Assembly: GCA_025057975.1 (NCBI GenBank)
Contig: JANWUV010000012.1
Location: forward strand, 54,953-118,952
Reading direction: 5' to 3'
Length of the DNA: 64,000 nt
From: Chloracidobacterium sp.
GTDB taxonomy: Bacteria > Acidobacteriota > Blastocatellia > Chloracidobacteriales > Chloracidobacteriaceae
In this document: one piece after another, positions 46,416 through 55,135 of the stretch
Numbering within the stretch: the stretch's first letter is position 1
How the letters are laid out: every line of letters starts with the position of its first letter
Program-made: the position numbers and the translations under genes
Notes under the pieces: generated by a model
Databases searched by the model: none
Seen by the model: only the letters and a program-made list of their open reading frames with translations
Told to the model about the DNA's origin: nothing

Positions 46416-47497
46416 GACCGGAATCCCCGCTCGCGCAGCAAAAGCCACAGAAAGCACGGCGCGCCTAAGCTTGCCGTCACGACGCCCAGCGGCATTTCCG
46501 CCGGACTCACGATCGTCCGCGCCAGCAAATCCGCCAAGACGACCAGACACGCGCCAAGGAGCGCCGCGCCCGGCAATAGCGTCCGATGACTTGGCCCAGC
46601 CGCCAGCCGAATGAGATGCGGTGCCACCAGACCAATGAAACCAATGATGCCCGCGAAGGCGACAGCCGAACCGACGATGAGCGTCGCCGCCAGCATCGCC
46701 GTTCGGGTGATGGTGGTGACATCAAAACCAAGGTGCCGCGCTTCCGCCTCGCCAAGCAGCAGGGCGTCAAGCGGTCGCGCCAGCCGTCCGAGCAGCGCCA
46801 TCGCCGGAATCGCGGGCAGGGCGACGATGGCCAGATTGACCCATGAGGCCGCGCCCAGACTGCCCAAACTCCAGAAAGTCACGCTCCGTAGCTGGTCGTC
46901 GGTCGCCGCGAAAATGAGCGCCCCGCGCAAAGCTTCCGTCAGCATCGCCAACGCAATGCCCGCCAGCAGCAAAAGCCCTACGGAAAGCGTCCCTTCACGC
47001 CGCGCCAGACGATAAACCGCATAGACCGCCAAGCTTCCGCCAAGAAAGGCGGCGATTGGCAGTTGATACACCGCCGGCACGCCGCCGGCCTTGCCGAACA
47101 ACCAGCCGTTGGCGCGGATGCACAGCACCGCCGCCAGCGCCGCGCCGCTGGAAACGCCAATGATGCCGGGGTCGGCCAGCGGATTCCGAAAAACGCCCTG
47201 CATTGCCGCGCCCGCCATCGCCAACCCCGCGCCAATCAGCGCGCCGAACAACACGCGCGGGAGGCGAATCGTTAGCAGGACGGCGCGCTGTTGCTCCGTA
47301 AAAGGCACGCCAAGGTCAAGGCCGAGCCGGTCGGCGATGATGGCCACACTCTGGATCGGTGTGATGGCGACCGCGCCGACGCCGGACGCGAACAACACGC
47401 TCACGACCAGCGCGACGGCCAACCCACCGATGAGCCACCTACCCGTGGCTCGTATTGCCTGCGGATGCGTAGCCAAGACGTTGACGGCGGCCATCAT
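46412..47497 (-). CDS. hmuU: Heme ABC transporter permease (FecCD family)
   Basis: Inner-membrane permease of 361 residues with about ten helices. Family blocks include RLPRVLFGALIGAGLAMAGAAMQGVFRNPLADPGIIGVSSGA and the ATPase-coupling segment IIGFIGLVAPHLIRL. The start is one of two adjacent ATGs (47497 or 47494), just past the HmuT stop. The stop overlaps the hmuV start. It partners with HmuT and HmuV. Vitamin B12 or siderophore transporters share this fold, but the neighbouring HmuS and HmuT point to heme. Confidence 0.93.
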   Translation of the reverse strand: MMAAVNVLATHPQAIRATGRWLIGGLAVALVVSVLFASGVGAVAITPIQSVAIIADRLGLDLGVPFTEQQRAVLLTIRLPRVLFGALIGAGLAMAGAAMQGVFRNPLADPGIIGVSSGAALAAVLCIRANGWLFGKAGGVPAVYQLPIAAFLGGSLAVYAVYRLARREGTLSVGLLLLAGIALAMLTEALRGALIFAATDDQLRSVTFWSLGSLGAASWVNLAIVALPAIPAMALLGRLARPLDALLLGEAEARHLGFDVTTITRTAMLAATLIVGSAVAFAGIIGFIGLVAPHLIRLAAGPSHRTLLPGAALLGACLVVLADLLARTIVSPAEMPLGVVTASLGAPCFLWLLLRERGFRS

Positions 47498-47501
47498 GCG
47501 C

Positions 47502-48425
47502 TCACTTTTGGGGATGCAGCAGGCGAGCCAGCTCAAGAACGCCCTGCCCGGTACGCGGGCCGAAGCCCAGCAGAAGCAAGTCGTCTACAGCGACAATCCG
47601 CTGGTTGCGTCCAGCGGGGGTCTGCTTGACGCCCGGCATCGCCAACACGCCCGCGACGCCGCCGGAGCTTTGCAGCCCGCGTGACGGGAGCAGGATGACA
47701 TCCGGGGCCGCGGCGACCACTGCCTCGGCCGTCAACGGCTTGTAGCCTTCAAAATCAAAGGCGTTGACGCCGCCGGCCAAGCGAATCATTTCCGCCGCCG
47801 CCGTATCGCGTCCGGCGACGTTGGCCGCGCCCTGCCCGCGAGCGTAAATGAACATCACCTTGGGTTTTTCAGCGCGTCCGGCCAGATAGGCCTGCGCCTG
47901 CACGAGGTCGGCGTCCAGCCGCCGAATCAGCTCTTCGCCCTGCGGTTGGCGGTCGAGCGCCTGCGCGACAGCCCGAATCTTGCGCTTGACGCCCTCGATT
48001 GAAGCCTCGGCGGGGACGGTCAGAACCGGCGTCCCACTTGCGCGCAACTGCGCCAGCGCGTCGGGCGGCCCGGCTTCCGGCAGCGTGAGCACCAAACTCG
48101 GCCGCAGCGACAAGACGCCTTCCGCCGACAACGCCCGGACGTACCCCACCTGCGGCAGCTTCGTGGCGGCTTCCGGGTAAAGGCTCGACGCATCGCACCC
48201 GACTAGCGCCCCTTCCGCGCCAAGGGCATAGACGATTTCCGTCACCGAGCCGCCGGCGGCGACCACCCGCGAGACATCCGTAATCGCCACCGGCCGCCCG
48301 TTGGCGTCCATCACCGTCCGCGCTGCCGCCTGCGTCGCGGTTTCGCGGCGACAGCCGCCGCCGAACATGAGGGCGAGGGCAAGCCCTGCGAAGCCTACGG
48401 CCTTCCAGAAGTTCTTCGTTGTCAT
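47502..48425 (-). CDS. hmuT: Periplasmic heme-binding lipoprotein
   Basis: Substrate-binding component of the importer, 307 residues. The lipoprotein signal peptide has its modified cysteine at C25 (FGGGC). The mature protein is a class III periplasmic binding fold with RVVAAGGSVTEIVYALGAEGALVGCDASS, the pattern of HmuT-type heme binders. YPEAATKLPQVGYVRALSAEGVLSLRPSLVL follows. The tyrosine in SLYPEA is a candidate heme ligand. It is 199 bases after hmuS, with a possible attenuator between them. Confidence 0.92.
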   Translation of the reverse strand: MTTKNFWKAVGFAGLALALMFGGGCRRETATQAAARTVMDANGRPVAITDVSRVVAAGGSVTEIVYALGAEGALVGCDASSLYPEAATKLPQVGYVRALSAEGVLSLRPSLVLTLPEAGPPDALAQLRASGTPVLTVPAEASIEGVKRKIRAVAQALDRQPQGEELIRRLDADLVQAQAYLAGRAEKPKVMFIYARGQGAANVAGRDTAAAEMIRLAGGVNAFDFEGYKPLTAEAVVAAAPDVILLPSRGLQSSGGVAGVLAMPGVKQTPAGRNQRIVAVDDLLLLGFGPRTGQGVLELARLLHPQK

Positions 48426-48497
48426 GACGCCTTGTAAGCCTTCCGAATGTAGGCGCGTCGCCTGTTGACGCCGCGCCGCCGAATGAGAACGAACAAG

Positions 48498-48565
48498 AAA
48501 AAACGTCGGGGCCGAGTTGCGAAGTACGCGACCTGACCAACCTATACCCCGTCCGCGCCCCGACG
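48498..48565 (-). terminator. Possible terminator or attenuator between hmuS and hmuT
   Basis: CGTCGGGGC (48504-48512) is complementary to GCCCCGACG (48557-48565). On the minus strand the stem is followed directly by TTTTTT. The 44-base loop is long for a simple terminator, so it could instead be a regulated or partial stop that lowers expression of hmuTUV. Confidence 0.45.
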
Positions 48566-48624
48566 GTCGCGCGGGCCTCAGGAGTTGTTTACCTGCGCGA
48601 CAAAACCCATCAATCCAAACCCGC

Positions 48625-49710
48625 TCAAACTCGCGTCAATCGCTCGCACAGTTCGGCCCAGAACGCCGACGGCGGCTCGCCTTCCTTGCGCTTGGCATGG
48701 AGGATGGCGACCTGTTCGCCCGCCGCGTCAAAAAACTCCACGCCGGTGACGACGCCGCGAACCGTCGGCTTTCTGACCACCCAGGCGCTCGCAATCTGCG
48801 GTTCATGGACATGCAGGTTGAAGCCGTCGTCCAGTACGTTGAGCCATTCGCCGATGAGCTTGACGTTGTGAATCGGGCCGCTGTGAATCTGAATGCAGCC
48901 CGGATTGCCGACGAAAACCATGAGGTTTTCCTTAGCCGCCGCCGCCTCTTCCAGAATGCGCGCAAAGCTGTCGGGACGAACGCGCCAGGCCATCTCCGGG
49001 TCGGCCAGCCGAAGCGCCTGCGTACGGCTCAACTTGAAGCGGTGCGTCAGGCGGATGAAGTCATGCGTATCCTTGAGTTCGCGCCACGCCCGCCGAAATC
49101 CCTCAACGTCCACTTCGGCGTCGGGAATTTCAGTGGGCGGCGGCGGCGGCGTGACGCCTTGCTCACGACGCTGATCGGGAGCGGCAAAGCGGTTGGTCAG
49201 CTCATCAAACGCCGCAACGTTGCTTGCTTCGCGCAGGAAGGTCTTGTGGACGGCTGTCCCCGCCGCGTCAAAGAACTGAAAGCTCCTCCGCAGGCCGCGC
49301 GGGGACTCCTCCCGGACGGCGAACCCCATCGCCCAGCGGTCGAGGAAGAGCCGCAAGTCAATCCCGCTGTCAAGCACTTGCCCCATCCGCGTGTGACCGC
49401 TGAAAATTTCGACATTCCGGTACTGACCGTCCTTTTCGATTACCACTGCGTCATTGCGCGTCAGCGCCATAACGGGGCCGAGCGCTTCAAGCCGCTGGAT
49501 GAAATCGCCCCAGTCGGCACTCAAGCGCGTCACCGTCGTACCGCAGCCGAGCGCCACCAGTTGGGCTTCACTGACGCCGAGCTTCGTCGCGGCGTCACGG
49601 ATACGCAGTTTGGGTTCGGATTGACGCAACAAAGCCCATCGCTGGGCGATGTCTTCAGCGGTATAGCCGGCGTCGGTGGTTGGTTCGGTCGCTGGGTTTG
49701 GGGCTGTCAT
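48625..49710 (-). CDS. hmuS: HmuS/HemS-type heme-handling and degrading protein
   Basis: Cytoplasmic heme-utilisation protein of 361 residues made of two homologous halves. In enterobacteria such proteins bind imported heme, pass it on or break it open to free iron. Visible features are the repeated domain pattern around EIFSGHTRMGQVL and GCIQIHSGPIHNVKLIGEWLNVLD, with DGFNLHVHEPQIASAWVVRKPT at the C-terminal end of the second half. A Pro-rich linker (about residues 185-200) joins the halves. It is flanked upstream by the ferredoxin gene and downstream by hmuT. Confidence 0.9.
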   Translation of the reverse strand: MTAPNPATEPTTDAGYTAEDIAQRWALLRQSEPKLRIRDAATKLGVSEAQLVALGCGTTVTRLSADWGDFIQRLEALGPVMALTRNDAVVIEKDGQYRNVEIFSGHTRMGQVLDSGIDLRLFLDRWAMGFAVREESPRGLRRSFQFFDAAGTAVHKTFLREASNVAAFDELTNRFAAPDQRREQGVTPPPPPTEIPDAEVDVEGFRRAWRELKDTHDFIRLTHRFKLSRTQALRLADPEMAWRVRPDSFARILEEAAAAKENLMVFVGNPGCIQIHSGPIHNVKLIGEWLNVLDDGFNLHVHEPQIASAWVVRKPTVRGVVTGVEFFDAAGEQVAILHAKRKEGEPPSAFWAELCERLTRV

Positions 49711-49767
49711 CGTTTGATTTCTCCTTCAATTTGTCAGGTCTGGATACAACACGTACGCCGGCGGTTT

Positions 49768-50004
49768 TTACATATCGCCGTCGTCGCCGATGGCTTCCAC
49801 CGGACAGGATTCCATGGCTTCCAAGCACAACTCGCGCTCCTCCTCATTTTCCGGCTGGCGCAAAACATAGGAATACGCTCCCCGGTCGTTGCGAGCAAAA
49901 ATATCCGGCGCTATCGAGCGACATACGTCGCAGTCAATGCACTGGGCGTCCACATAGAACGGGCCTTCAGCGTTTTCCGGGAATCGCTCACGAAGGTTGG
50001 CCAT
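49768..50004 (-). CDS. Small single-cluster ferredoxin
   Basis: A 78-residue acidic ferredoxin. C22, C25 and C28 (CIDCDVC) with C67 in ESCPVEAI give the four ligands of one 4Fe-4S cluster. C60 is extra. The NRGAYSYVLRQPENEEE segment is typical of the ferredoxin kind found with oxygenases and other redox partners. It lies between the small Cys-rich gene (14 bases away) and hmuS (57 bases). Within this operon it probably supplies electrons for a heme or iron reaction. Confidence 0.9.
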   Translation of the reverse strand: MANLRERFPENAEGPFYVDAQCIDCDVCRSIAPDIFARNDRGAYSYVLRQPENEEERELCLEAMESCPVEAIGDDGDM

Positions 50005-50018
50005 CGTCGTCGCCTCAG

Positions 50019-50276
50019 TCAGTTTTGATGTTTGAGGGGATCAGTTTCGCAACAGCGACGCAGCGTCTCGGCGAAACCGACGCTGCTGAGGCCGTAGTGG
50101 ACGGCGCACTCGTTAACGCACCTGACAAAATGTCGAAACTGCTCCGGCGAAAACGTGTAGTGCGCGCCGCCGATGACAAGGTGAAAGTTCCCACAGTCCA
50201 AGCACAACCACATGCGCGCCGGGACGGGCACGGCGTCCGGGTCATCCGGCAGGCGAAAGAGCGATTTGATGTCCAT
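50019..50276 (-). CDS. Small cysteine-rich conserved-type protein
   Basis: An 85-residue cytosolic protein with six cysteines: C25-x2-C28 (MWLCLDCGNFHLVIGG), C53 and C57 (VRCVNECAVH), and C75-C76. The CxxCGNFHLxxG...YTFSPEQFRHF pattern recalls a small domain of unknown function (DUF6686-like) I associate with Bacteroidota. I cannot confirm that by search. A metal-binding knuckle is likely. GAGGT precedes the start. It is wedged 12 bases after the TonB receptor and 14 before the ferredoxin, so a role in heme or iron handling is inferred from position. Confidence 0.75.
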   Translation of the reverse strand: MDIKSLFRLPDDPDAVPVPARMWLCLDCGNFHLVIGGAHYTFSPEQFRHFVRCVNECAVHYGLSSVGFAETLRRCCETDPLKHQN

Positions 50277-50288
50277 ACGAAGACCTCG

Positions 50289-52877
50289 CTAAAAGAACCG
50301 CAGACGCAGACCCGCCACAAAAGCGCGACCGCGCGCCGGCGCGTCAAAGAGCGAAAACAAATCCTGATAGAAGCGATTGCCCACGTTTTCGACGCCGAGC
50401 GTCACCGCCACGCCGTAGCGTTCCCAATCAAAGTTGACGCCGCCGCGCAGGTCATGCACGGTGAAGCCCAGCCGCGCCGTCCCCGGCTGAGCGTAGAGGC
50501 TTCCCGGCGGCAGGCGGCGCTGCGTGGTGACAATCCGCGCCCGATGTTCCATCCAGTAGCGATTGGTCACTGAATTCCAGCGCGTCCCCAGCACGGCCTT
50601 GACGGGCACGATGGGGAAGTTGAACGGGTCAACCGGCTGGTTCGCCCGTACGTCGTCGCCGCGCGTCACGCTCACATTCCCCAGCAGGGTGACAAACGAC
50701 GACCTGAAGGCTTCCGGCAATCGGAAAGGCGCTTCAAAATCAGCTTCAATCCCTTGAATGCGAATCTTTCCAAGATTTTGGCGCTGGAGAACCGTCAGTG
50801 GAGCGCCGCCGGGGATTGGGTTCGGAATCGGAGCAAGGCCCGGCACGGGCGTGCCGAAGTTGCCGATGAAGTTGTTGTAGTTGTTTCGGAAGTAGGTCAA
50901 CGACCCCGAAAACCGCGTGAAGCGAACCTTTGCGCCGACATCGAGATTGACGCCGGTTTCAGGCCTCAAATCCGGGTTGGGAATCGTCACGCTGCGCGTC
51001 GTCGGGCTGATGGTATGCGACGCGCCTGCGTTGTAGCGGTCGAAAATGTTCGGCTCGCGGTAGCTGCGCGCCAGCCGCGCCACCAAGCTGACGGACTGAA
51101 TCGGGTTGACGACAATGCCGCCCGAACCCGTCACGGCGACGTTTGTGTGGCGGAGCGATTCGAGGCCGCTGATGCCGGCCGTGCCGCGCGGCACGATGTT
51201 GAAAATGTCATAGCTCGGCGTATCCAACGCCCGCGAGCTGTAGCGATCCACCCGCAAACCACCGATGAGCCGAACGTAGCGGCTGGGGATGAACTCGTCC
51301 TGCACGAAGAAGGCGATGTCCTGAAAGTTGGCGTTGGGCACGTCGCGGCGCGGCTGGTTGTTGCGAAGCGTCCGTAGAAAGTCGCCGTCGGTACGGACGC
51401 GAGCCGCCTGCGCTTGCGCCTGCGCCGGCGTCAGACCGCCGGGCGGCGTCGGCAGCGTGCCGCGAATCACGATGCGGTCGTCGGCGCTGGTGTCGCGGTA
51501 GAAGCTTACGCCCGCCGTGACGACGTGATTGCGGAACGGCGTCAAAACCACCTGCCCGTCGAACCCGCCCGTGGTCGGATTGATTTGCCGGTCGGTTACT
51601 TGAAACAGCGCCGGCAGGGCGCGCACGGTTACTTGGTCGCGCCGCTGCTGCCACTGGTAGTAGCCGCTTGCCTGAACGCTCGCCACCACCGGCGACAACT
51701 CGCGCGCGACGAAGCCGAAGTTGACCTTGTCGCGCTTGCTGAACAGAAAGTTGAACGTGGCCTGCAAGGGGTACTGGTAGGGCGCGGCGTCGAGTCGCTC
51801 GTAGCTCGACCGAACGAACATCTGTTCGGTGAAGAAGAAGCGTCCTTCGGCGCGGGTGGCGTTGGTTCGATAGGCTGAACCCGTCACGAGGCGCGTCGCG
51901 GTGTTGAACTGAGGCGTCACCGAAGCGTAGCCGGCCTCGACGGGGCCGCCGGCCGTGTAATCGCTGAAGTTTTCAAACGACTGCCTCACGCGGGCGGTAA
52001 ACCGGCGCGTCGCCAGATTCAAGCTCCCGCCGTAGCGCCCGCCGGGGCCGTTCGCGGTGACGAACGGATCAAAGACGCCGCTGACGCGAACGCCGCCGTC
52101 CGTCGTCGCGGGCGGACGGGTAATGAAGTTGACCGTGCCGCCGAGAGCTTCCGTGCCGTAGAGCACTGATCCCGCCCCGCGCATGACCTCAACCGCCTGA
52201 AGCGAGCCGACATCCACCAGCCCGGTTTCAACGCCGTTGCCGACGTGGCTCGTCGGCGTGCGGCCGTGGTTGAGGCGCTCGCCGTCCACCAGAACAAGCA
52301 CTCGGTTGCCTTCCAGCCCGCGAATGATGGGACGGGTGAGAAAGCTTTGGGATTGGGTGTACGCGCCGGGCAAATCGCGGAGAATATCGGCGGCCGTACC
52401 GGGCAGACGCTCCTGAAGCTGCCGTTCCGTAACCACCGACACGGCTTCGGGCGTGGTCATCGTATCCCGAACGGCGCGACTGGCGGTGACGGTCACGATT
52501 TCCTGAATGGTTCCGGGGACAAGCGTCACCGTATCAAGCGCGAGGCTGGGCGCGTTCAGCCGAAACTCCAGAACGGCGTCGGAAAAGCCGCTGCGAGCGA
52601 TGCGCGCTTGATAGGAGCCGAAGGGCAGGTCGTTGAGCGAAAACGTCCCATCGGCCGCGGTCAGGACGGCGCGCGTCGCGCCGGACGCGATGTTGCGCGC
52701 CAGAACGCTCGCTTCCGCCACCGGCGCGCCCTGCGTATCCACGACCTTGCCGGTCAAGGTCCCGCGCTCCTCGGCCTGCGCGCCGCCGCTGATCATTCCA
52801 ATCATCATCCAAGTCAGGGCGACCCGGAGCGCCGGGCGAATCCGTCGCCGGGCCGGAGAAAACCACGTAGCTGTCAT
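50289..52877 (-). CDS. TonB-dependent heme/iron receptor
   Basis: Outer-membrane receptor of 862 residues, first gene of the heme locus. The signal peptide ends GGAQA (about residue 36). A carboxypeptidase-regulatory-like domain follows (GTLTGKVVDTQGAPVAEASVLARN, about 38-120). The TonB box and plug come next (EIVTVTASRAVRDTMTTPEAVSVVTE, RPIIRGLEGNRVLVLVDGERLNHGRTP), and the barrel ends in LRLRFF. The plug text matches HmuR/BtuB-like heme and cobalamin receptors. AGGAG precedes the ATG at 52877, and the longer frame to 53042 is not supported. A Fur-type palindrome at 53087 sits in its promoter region. Confidence 0.9.
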   Translation of the reverse strand: MTATWFSPARRRIRPALRVALTWMMIGMISGGAQAEERGTLTGKVVDTQGAPVAEASVLARNIASGATRAVLTAADGTFSLNDLPFGSYQARIARSGFSDAVLEFRLNAPSLALDTVTLVPGTIQEIVTVTASRAVRDTMTTPEAVSVVTERQLQERLPGTAADILRDLPGAYTQSQSFLTRPIIRGLEGNRVLVLVDGERLNHGRTPTSHVGNGVETGLVDVGSLQAVEVMRGAGSVLYGTEALGGTVNFITRPPATTDGGVRVSGVFDPFVTANGPGGRYGGSLNLATRRFTARVRQSFENFSDYTAGGPVEAGYASVTPQFNTATRLVTGSAYRTNATRAEGRFFFTEQMFVRSSYERLDAAPYQYPLQATFNFLFSKRDKVNFGFVARELSPVVASVQASGYYQWQQRRDQVTVRALPALFQVTDRQINPTTGGFDGQVVLTPFRNHVVTAGVSFYRDTSADDRIVIRGTLPTPPGGLTPAQAQAQAARVRTDGDFLRTLRNNQPRRDVPNANFQDIAFFVQDEFIPSRYVRLIGGLRVDRYSSRALDTPSYDIFNIVPRGTAGISGLESLRHTNVAVTGSGGIVVNPIQSVSLVARLARSYREPNIFDRYNAGASHTISPTTRSVTIPNPDLRPETGVNLDVGAKVRFTRFSGSLTYFRNNYNNFIGNFGTPVPGLAPIPNPIPGGAPLTVLQRQNLGKIRIQGIEADFEAPFRLPEAFRSSFVTLLGNVSVTRGDDVRANQPVDPFNFPIVPVKAVLGTRWNSVTNRYWMEHRARIVTTQRRLPPGSLYAQPGTARLGFTVHDLRGGVNFDWERYGVAVTLGVENVGNRFYQDLFSLFDAPARGRAFVAGLRLRFF

Positions 52878-53881
52878 CTTTGAAACACTCCTATCCGTTG
52901 CGCCGGCGGGCGTCGCGCCGCCGGGTGTCACAGCTTTGTTTCGGACGGCGCGTCGGGTAGAGTGCCTCGGCGCTTGCCATCCTTTCCCGTGGGTGGGACT
53001 GCGCGTTGGAAGCCTCCCGCGTTGCCGCGCAGGAGGCTTCATTACTTGAGAGGTGAGGATTTACGGTGGCATCGCTGTTCCGCAAATGAAAATGATTTTC
53101 AGATTGATACCATCTTTCGTCACAAGGCAGGGTGTGTCAAGTCTTTTTGGAGTACAACCGCCGGCAAGTTCTTTGTAGAAAGCGCCTCTTTGGAAGGGAT
53201 GACTTATGGATGCAAGGCGGCGAGGTCGTCAGCGACGCAGCTGGACGGTTCGACTTGAGGAAAAGCTGCGCCGCGCCGACAAACTGTGTGTCACTGGGAT
53301 GTACAGGGATTGACAGGCCGACAAAGGACAGGATGAGGGCAAAGACGCTGTGGAGCGGATTGCGCAGGAAAAGCGCGCTGTGTCACCTCCCGGCGCAGCG
53401 AGAACCATCTGCGTCCGCGTCGCCTCTGCTTGAGTGGGGCAACAGAGGTGGAATCCGGATTATTCAGCGCGTACCGGAATGTCCGCCCGAAAAAGCGTGA
53501 AGCGGGGCATCGTCTGAGCTGCAGATATCGCCCCGCGTCGTCACAAAGCGGCGGAACGCCGCCGCACGCCAAACGCTTGACGCCGCTTCCGAACCGAGTA
53601 TTGCCCCGTCAGGATGGAAAGCGCACCTGAGCAGTTTTCAGGGAACATAGCGCCATAGCACCGGTCTGGCAGGGGATGGCAATTCCTTACCCACCCTGCC
53701 GAGGGCGAGAAGGGGCTTTGTCGTCTTGCTGCGTGGGCTTAGGCGGCTCAAAAGCGATGTTACTGACTGTGACGCGCCATCACCTTGAGCCGGGGGCTGC
53801 TGTTTTCTTGCGCGGTCTGCTTTGCCTGACACGCCGTGACCACTTCTCACCCCCGGCCAGCGGGTTGACTCGCAACAGGCG
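52878..53881. other. One-kilobase region without recognisable genes
   Basis: The right-hand flank of the heme locus. Its proximal part (to about 53140) is the leader and promoter with the Fur palindrome. The remaining ~740 bases hold only short frames with Arg/Cys/Ser-rich translations on both strands and no family resemblance, no terminator with a T-run and no tRNA. It may be decayed sequence. Confidence 0.5.
53087..53140 (-). promoter_or_regulatory. Fur-type box and promoter of the heme locus
   Basis: TGAAAAT-G-ATTTTCA (53087-53101) is a perfect 7-1-7 palindrome of the Fur-box type. About 10 bases upstream on the minus strand is AAAGATGG, preceded after 17 bases by a perfect -35 TTGACA (53140-53135). 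The operator would cover the transcription start, as expected for iron-dependent repression. The leader to the receptor ATG is about 200 bases. Confidence 0.75.
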
Positions 53882-55045
53882 CTAGTTCCGCCACCAATCT
53901 GGTCGCTCAAAACGACGCTCGTTGTCAGGGTTGCTCTGCGGCTGGGCAGGCAACGGGTCCGACGCCGGCGGCACTGTCCAACGGGTCTGAAATACGCCAT
54001 TCCCTGCTGTCCCGGCAATCAGGAGCGTTTTTCCATCCGGCGACCAGACAATGCTCCCGTTAGACGTAGGCAAGCGCATGTTTGTCGGCGTCATTCGCCA
54101 ACGCTTGACTTCCCAGACGGTCGCCGTCGCGGCACCTATTTCTCCGCCCCAGGCCGCTAGATGTTTTCCGTCAGGCGACCAAGCGATGCGCCGCACGATG
54201 CCGGTGTGGTCAAGGCGCATGGGCGACGGCTTTTTTTGAAACTCCCAGACCAGAACTTCACCGTGTTCACGCCGCTCGTCCCAGTTGCCGGCGGCAAGGT
54301 GGCGCCCGTCGGGCGACCACGCGACGCACGTAACCACATTCGCCCCGCCCGGCCGCGACACTTCGCGCCAGTCGCCGGTTGCCCAGATAATGACTTCGCC
54401 GCGCCGGTCATCGCCGTTGCGCGTCGCCATGCGTTTACCGTCGGGCGACCAAGCGATGTCGGTGACAGGGGAGGCATGGTTGAGCCGCGCCGCCGGCGTT
54501 TTCGTCGTCACATCCCAAACAACAACTTCGCCGCTCTGAATCCCACTCCCGGCGGCCAGATAGCGTCCGTCAGGCGACCAAGCGACACTCCACACAATGT
54601 CGGTATGAGGCAGACGCATTGCCTCCGTCCATGTTTTGGTTTCGCGGACAACGACTTCGCCCTCTTGTTCGTCCCCGCCACCGGAGGCGAGGAATTGACC
54701 GTCCGGCGACCAAGCGACGCTCGTCACCGGGGCATCATCGGCAAGCAGCCGCATTGACGGTTGCAGCGGAACGCCACGCCGAAAGGCTTCCTCCCGCGCT
54801 CTCACCTGAGCCTCAGTCATCACCGGACTAACGCTGACCACATTTCCGCGTCCGAGCGCCAGCTGCGCACCGTCGGGCGACATCGCCAGACCAACCGGCA
54901 GTGCTTGAGCCTGTGCGTCTTCGGCGCCCGTAACGACTGGACCGATTTGGATTGTTTGCCCCAACGCTTCCAGTCCTATCCCGCCGCTCATTGCCGCCCA
55001 CAGGGCAAGCCACGCGGCTTTCTTGCCGACCTGTTGTTTGATCAT
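53882..55045 (-). CDS. Exported WD40-repeat protein
   Basis: A 387-residue beta-propeller. The signal peptide (about residues 1-30, ending LEALGQ) directs it to the periplasm. At least six WD40-type blades follow, each with VAWSPDGR/KHLAAG and a closing VVVW-like strand. The PDG motif recurs at 40-50-residue spacing. A seventh partial blade near the start (GLAMSPDGAQLALGRG) may complete the ring. It probably serves as a binding platform. AGGAG lies about 8 bases before the ATG at 55045. It follows the third TonB receptor after 90 bases, and the two may work together. Confidence 0.85.
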   Translation of the reverse strand: MIKQQVGKKAAWLALWAAMSGGIGLEALGQTIQIGPVVTGAEDAQAQALPVGLAMSPDGAQLALGRGNVVSVSPVMTEAQVRAREEAFRRGVPLQPSMRLLADDAPVTSVAWSPDGQFLASGGGDEQEGEVVVRETKTWTEAMRLPHTDIVWSVAWSPDGRYLAAGSGIQSGEVVVWDVTTKTPAARLNHASPVTDIAWSPDGKRMATRNGDDRRGEVIIWATGDWREVSRPGGANVVTCVAWSPDGRHLAAGNWDERREHGEVLVWEFQKKPSPMRLDHTGIVRRIAWSPDGKHLAAWGGEIGAATATVWEVKRWRMTPTNMRLPTSNGSIVWSPDGKTLLIAGTAGNGVFQTRWTVPPASDPLPAQPQSNPDNERRFERPDWWRN

Positions 55046-55135
55046 CTTGGCGCTCCTTGTTGGAAGACGGCGAAGTTTAGATAACCATAACACCTTCCGC
55101 CGACTTGACGGGTATTTTGCCGCTTGGCGACGGCG

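Noticed and set aside
48517..50028. 503-codon plus-strand frame across hmuS and the ferredoxin
   Set aside because: The opposite strand carries recognisable HmuS and ferredoxin genes with proper ribosome-binding sites.
53132..53500. 122-codon plus-strand frame in the gap before the WD40 gene
   Set aside because: No ribosome-binding site, mixed Arg/Cys composition and no similarity; treated as non-coding.
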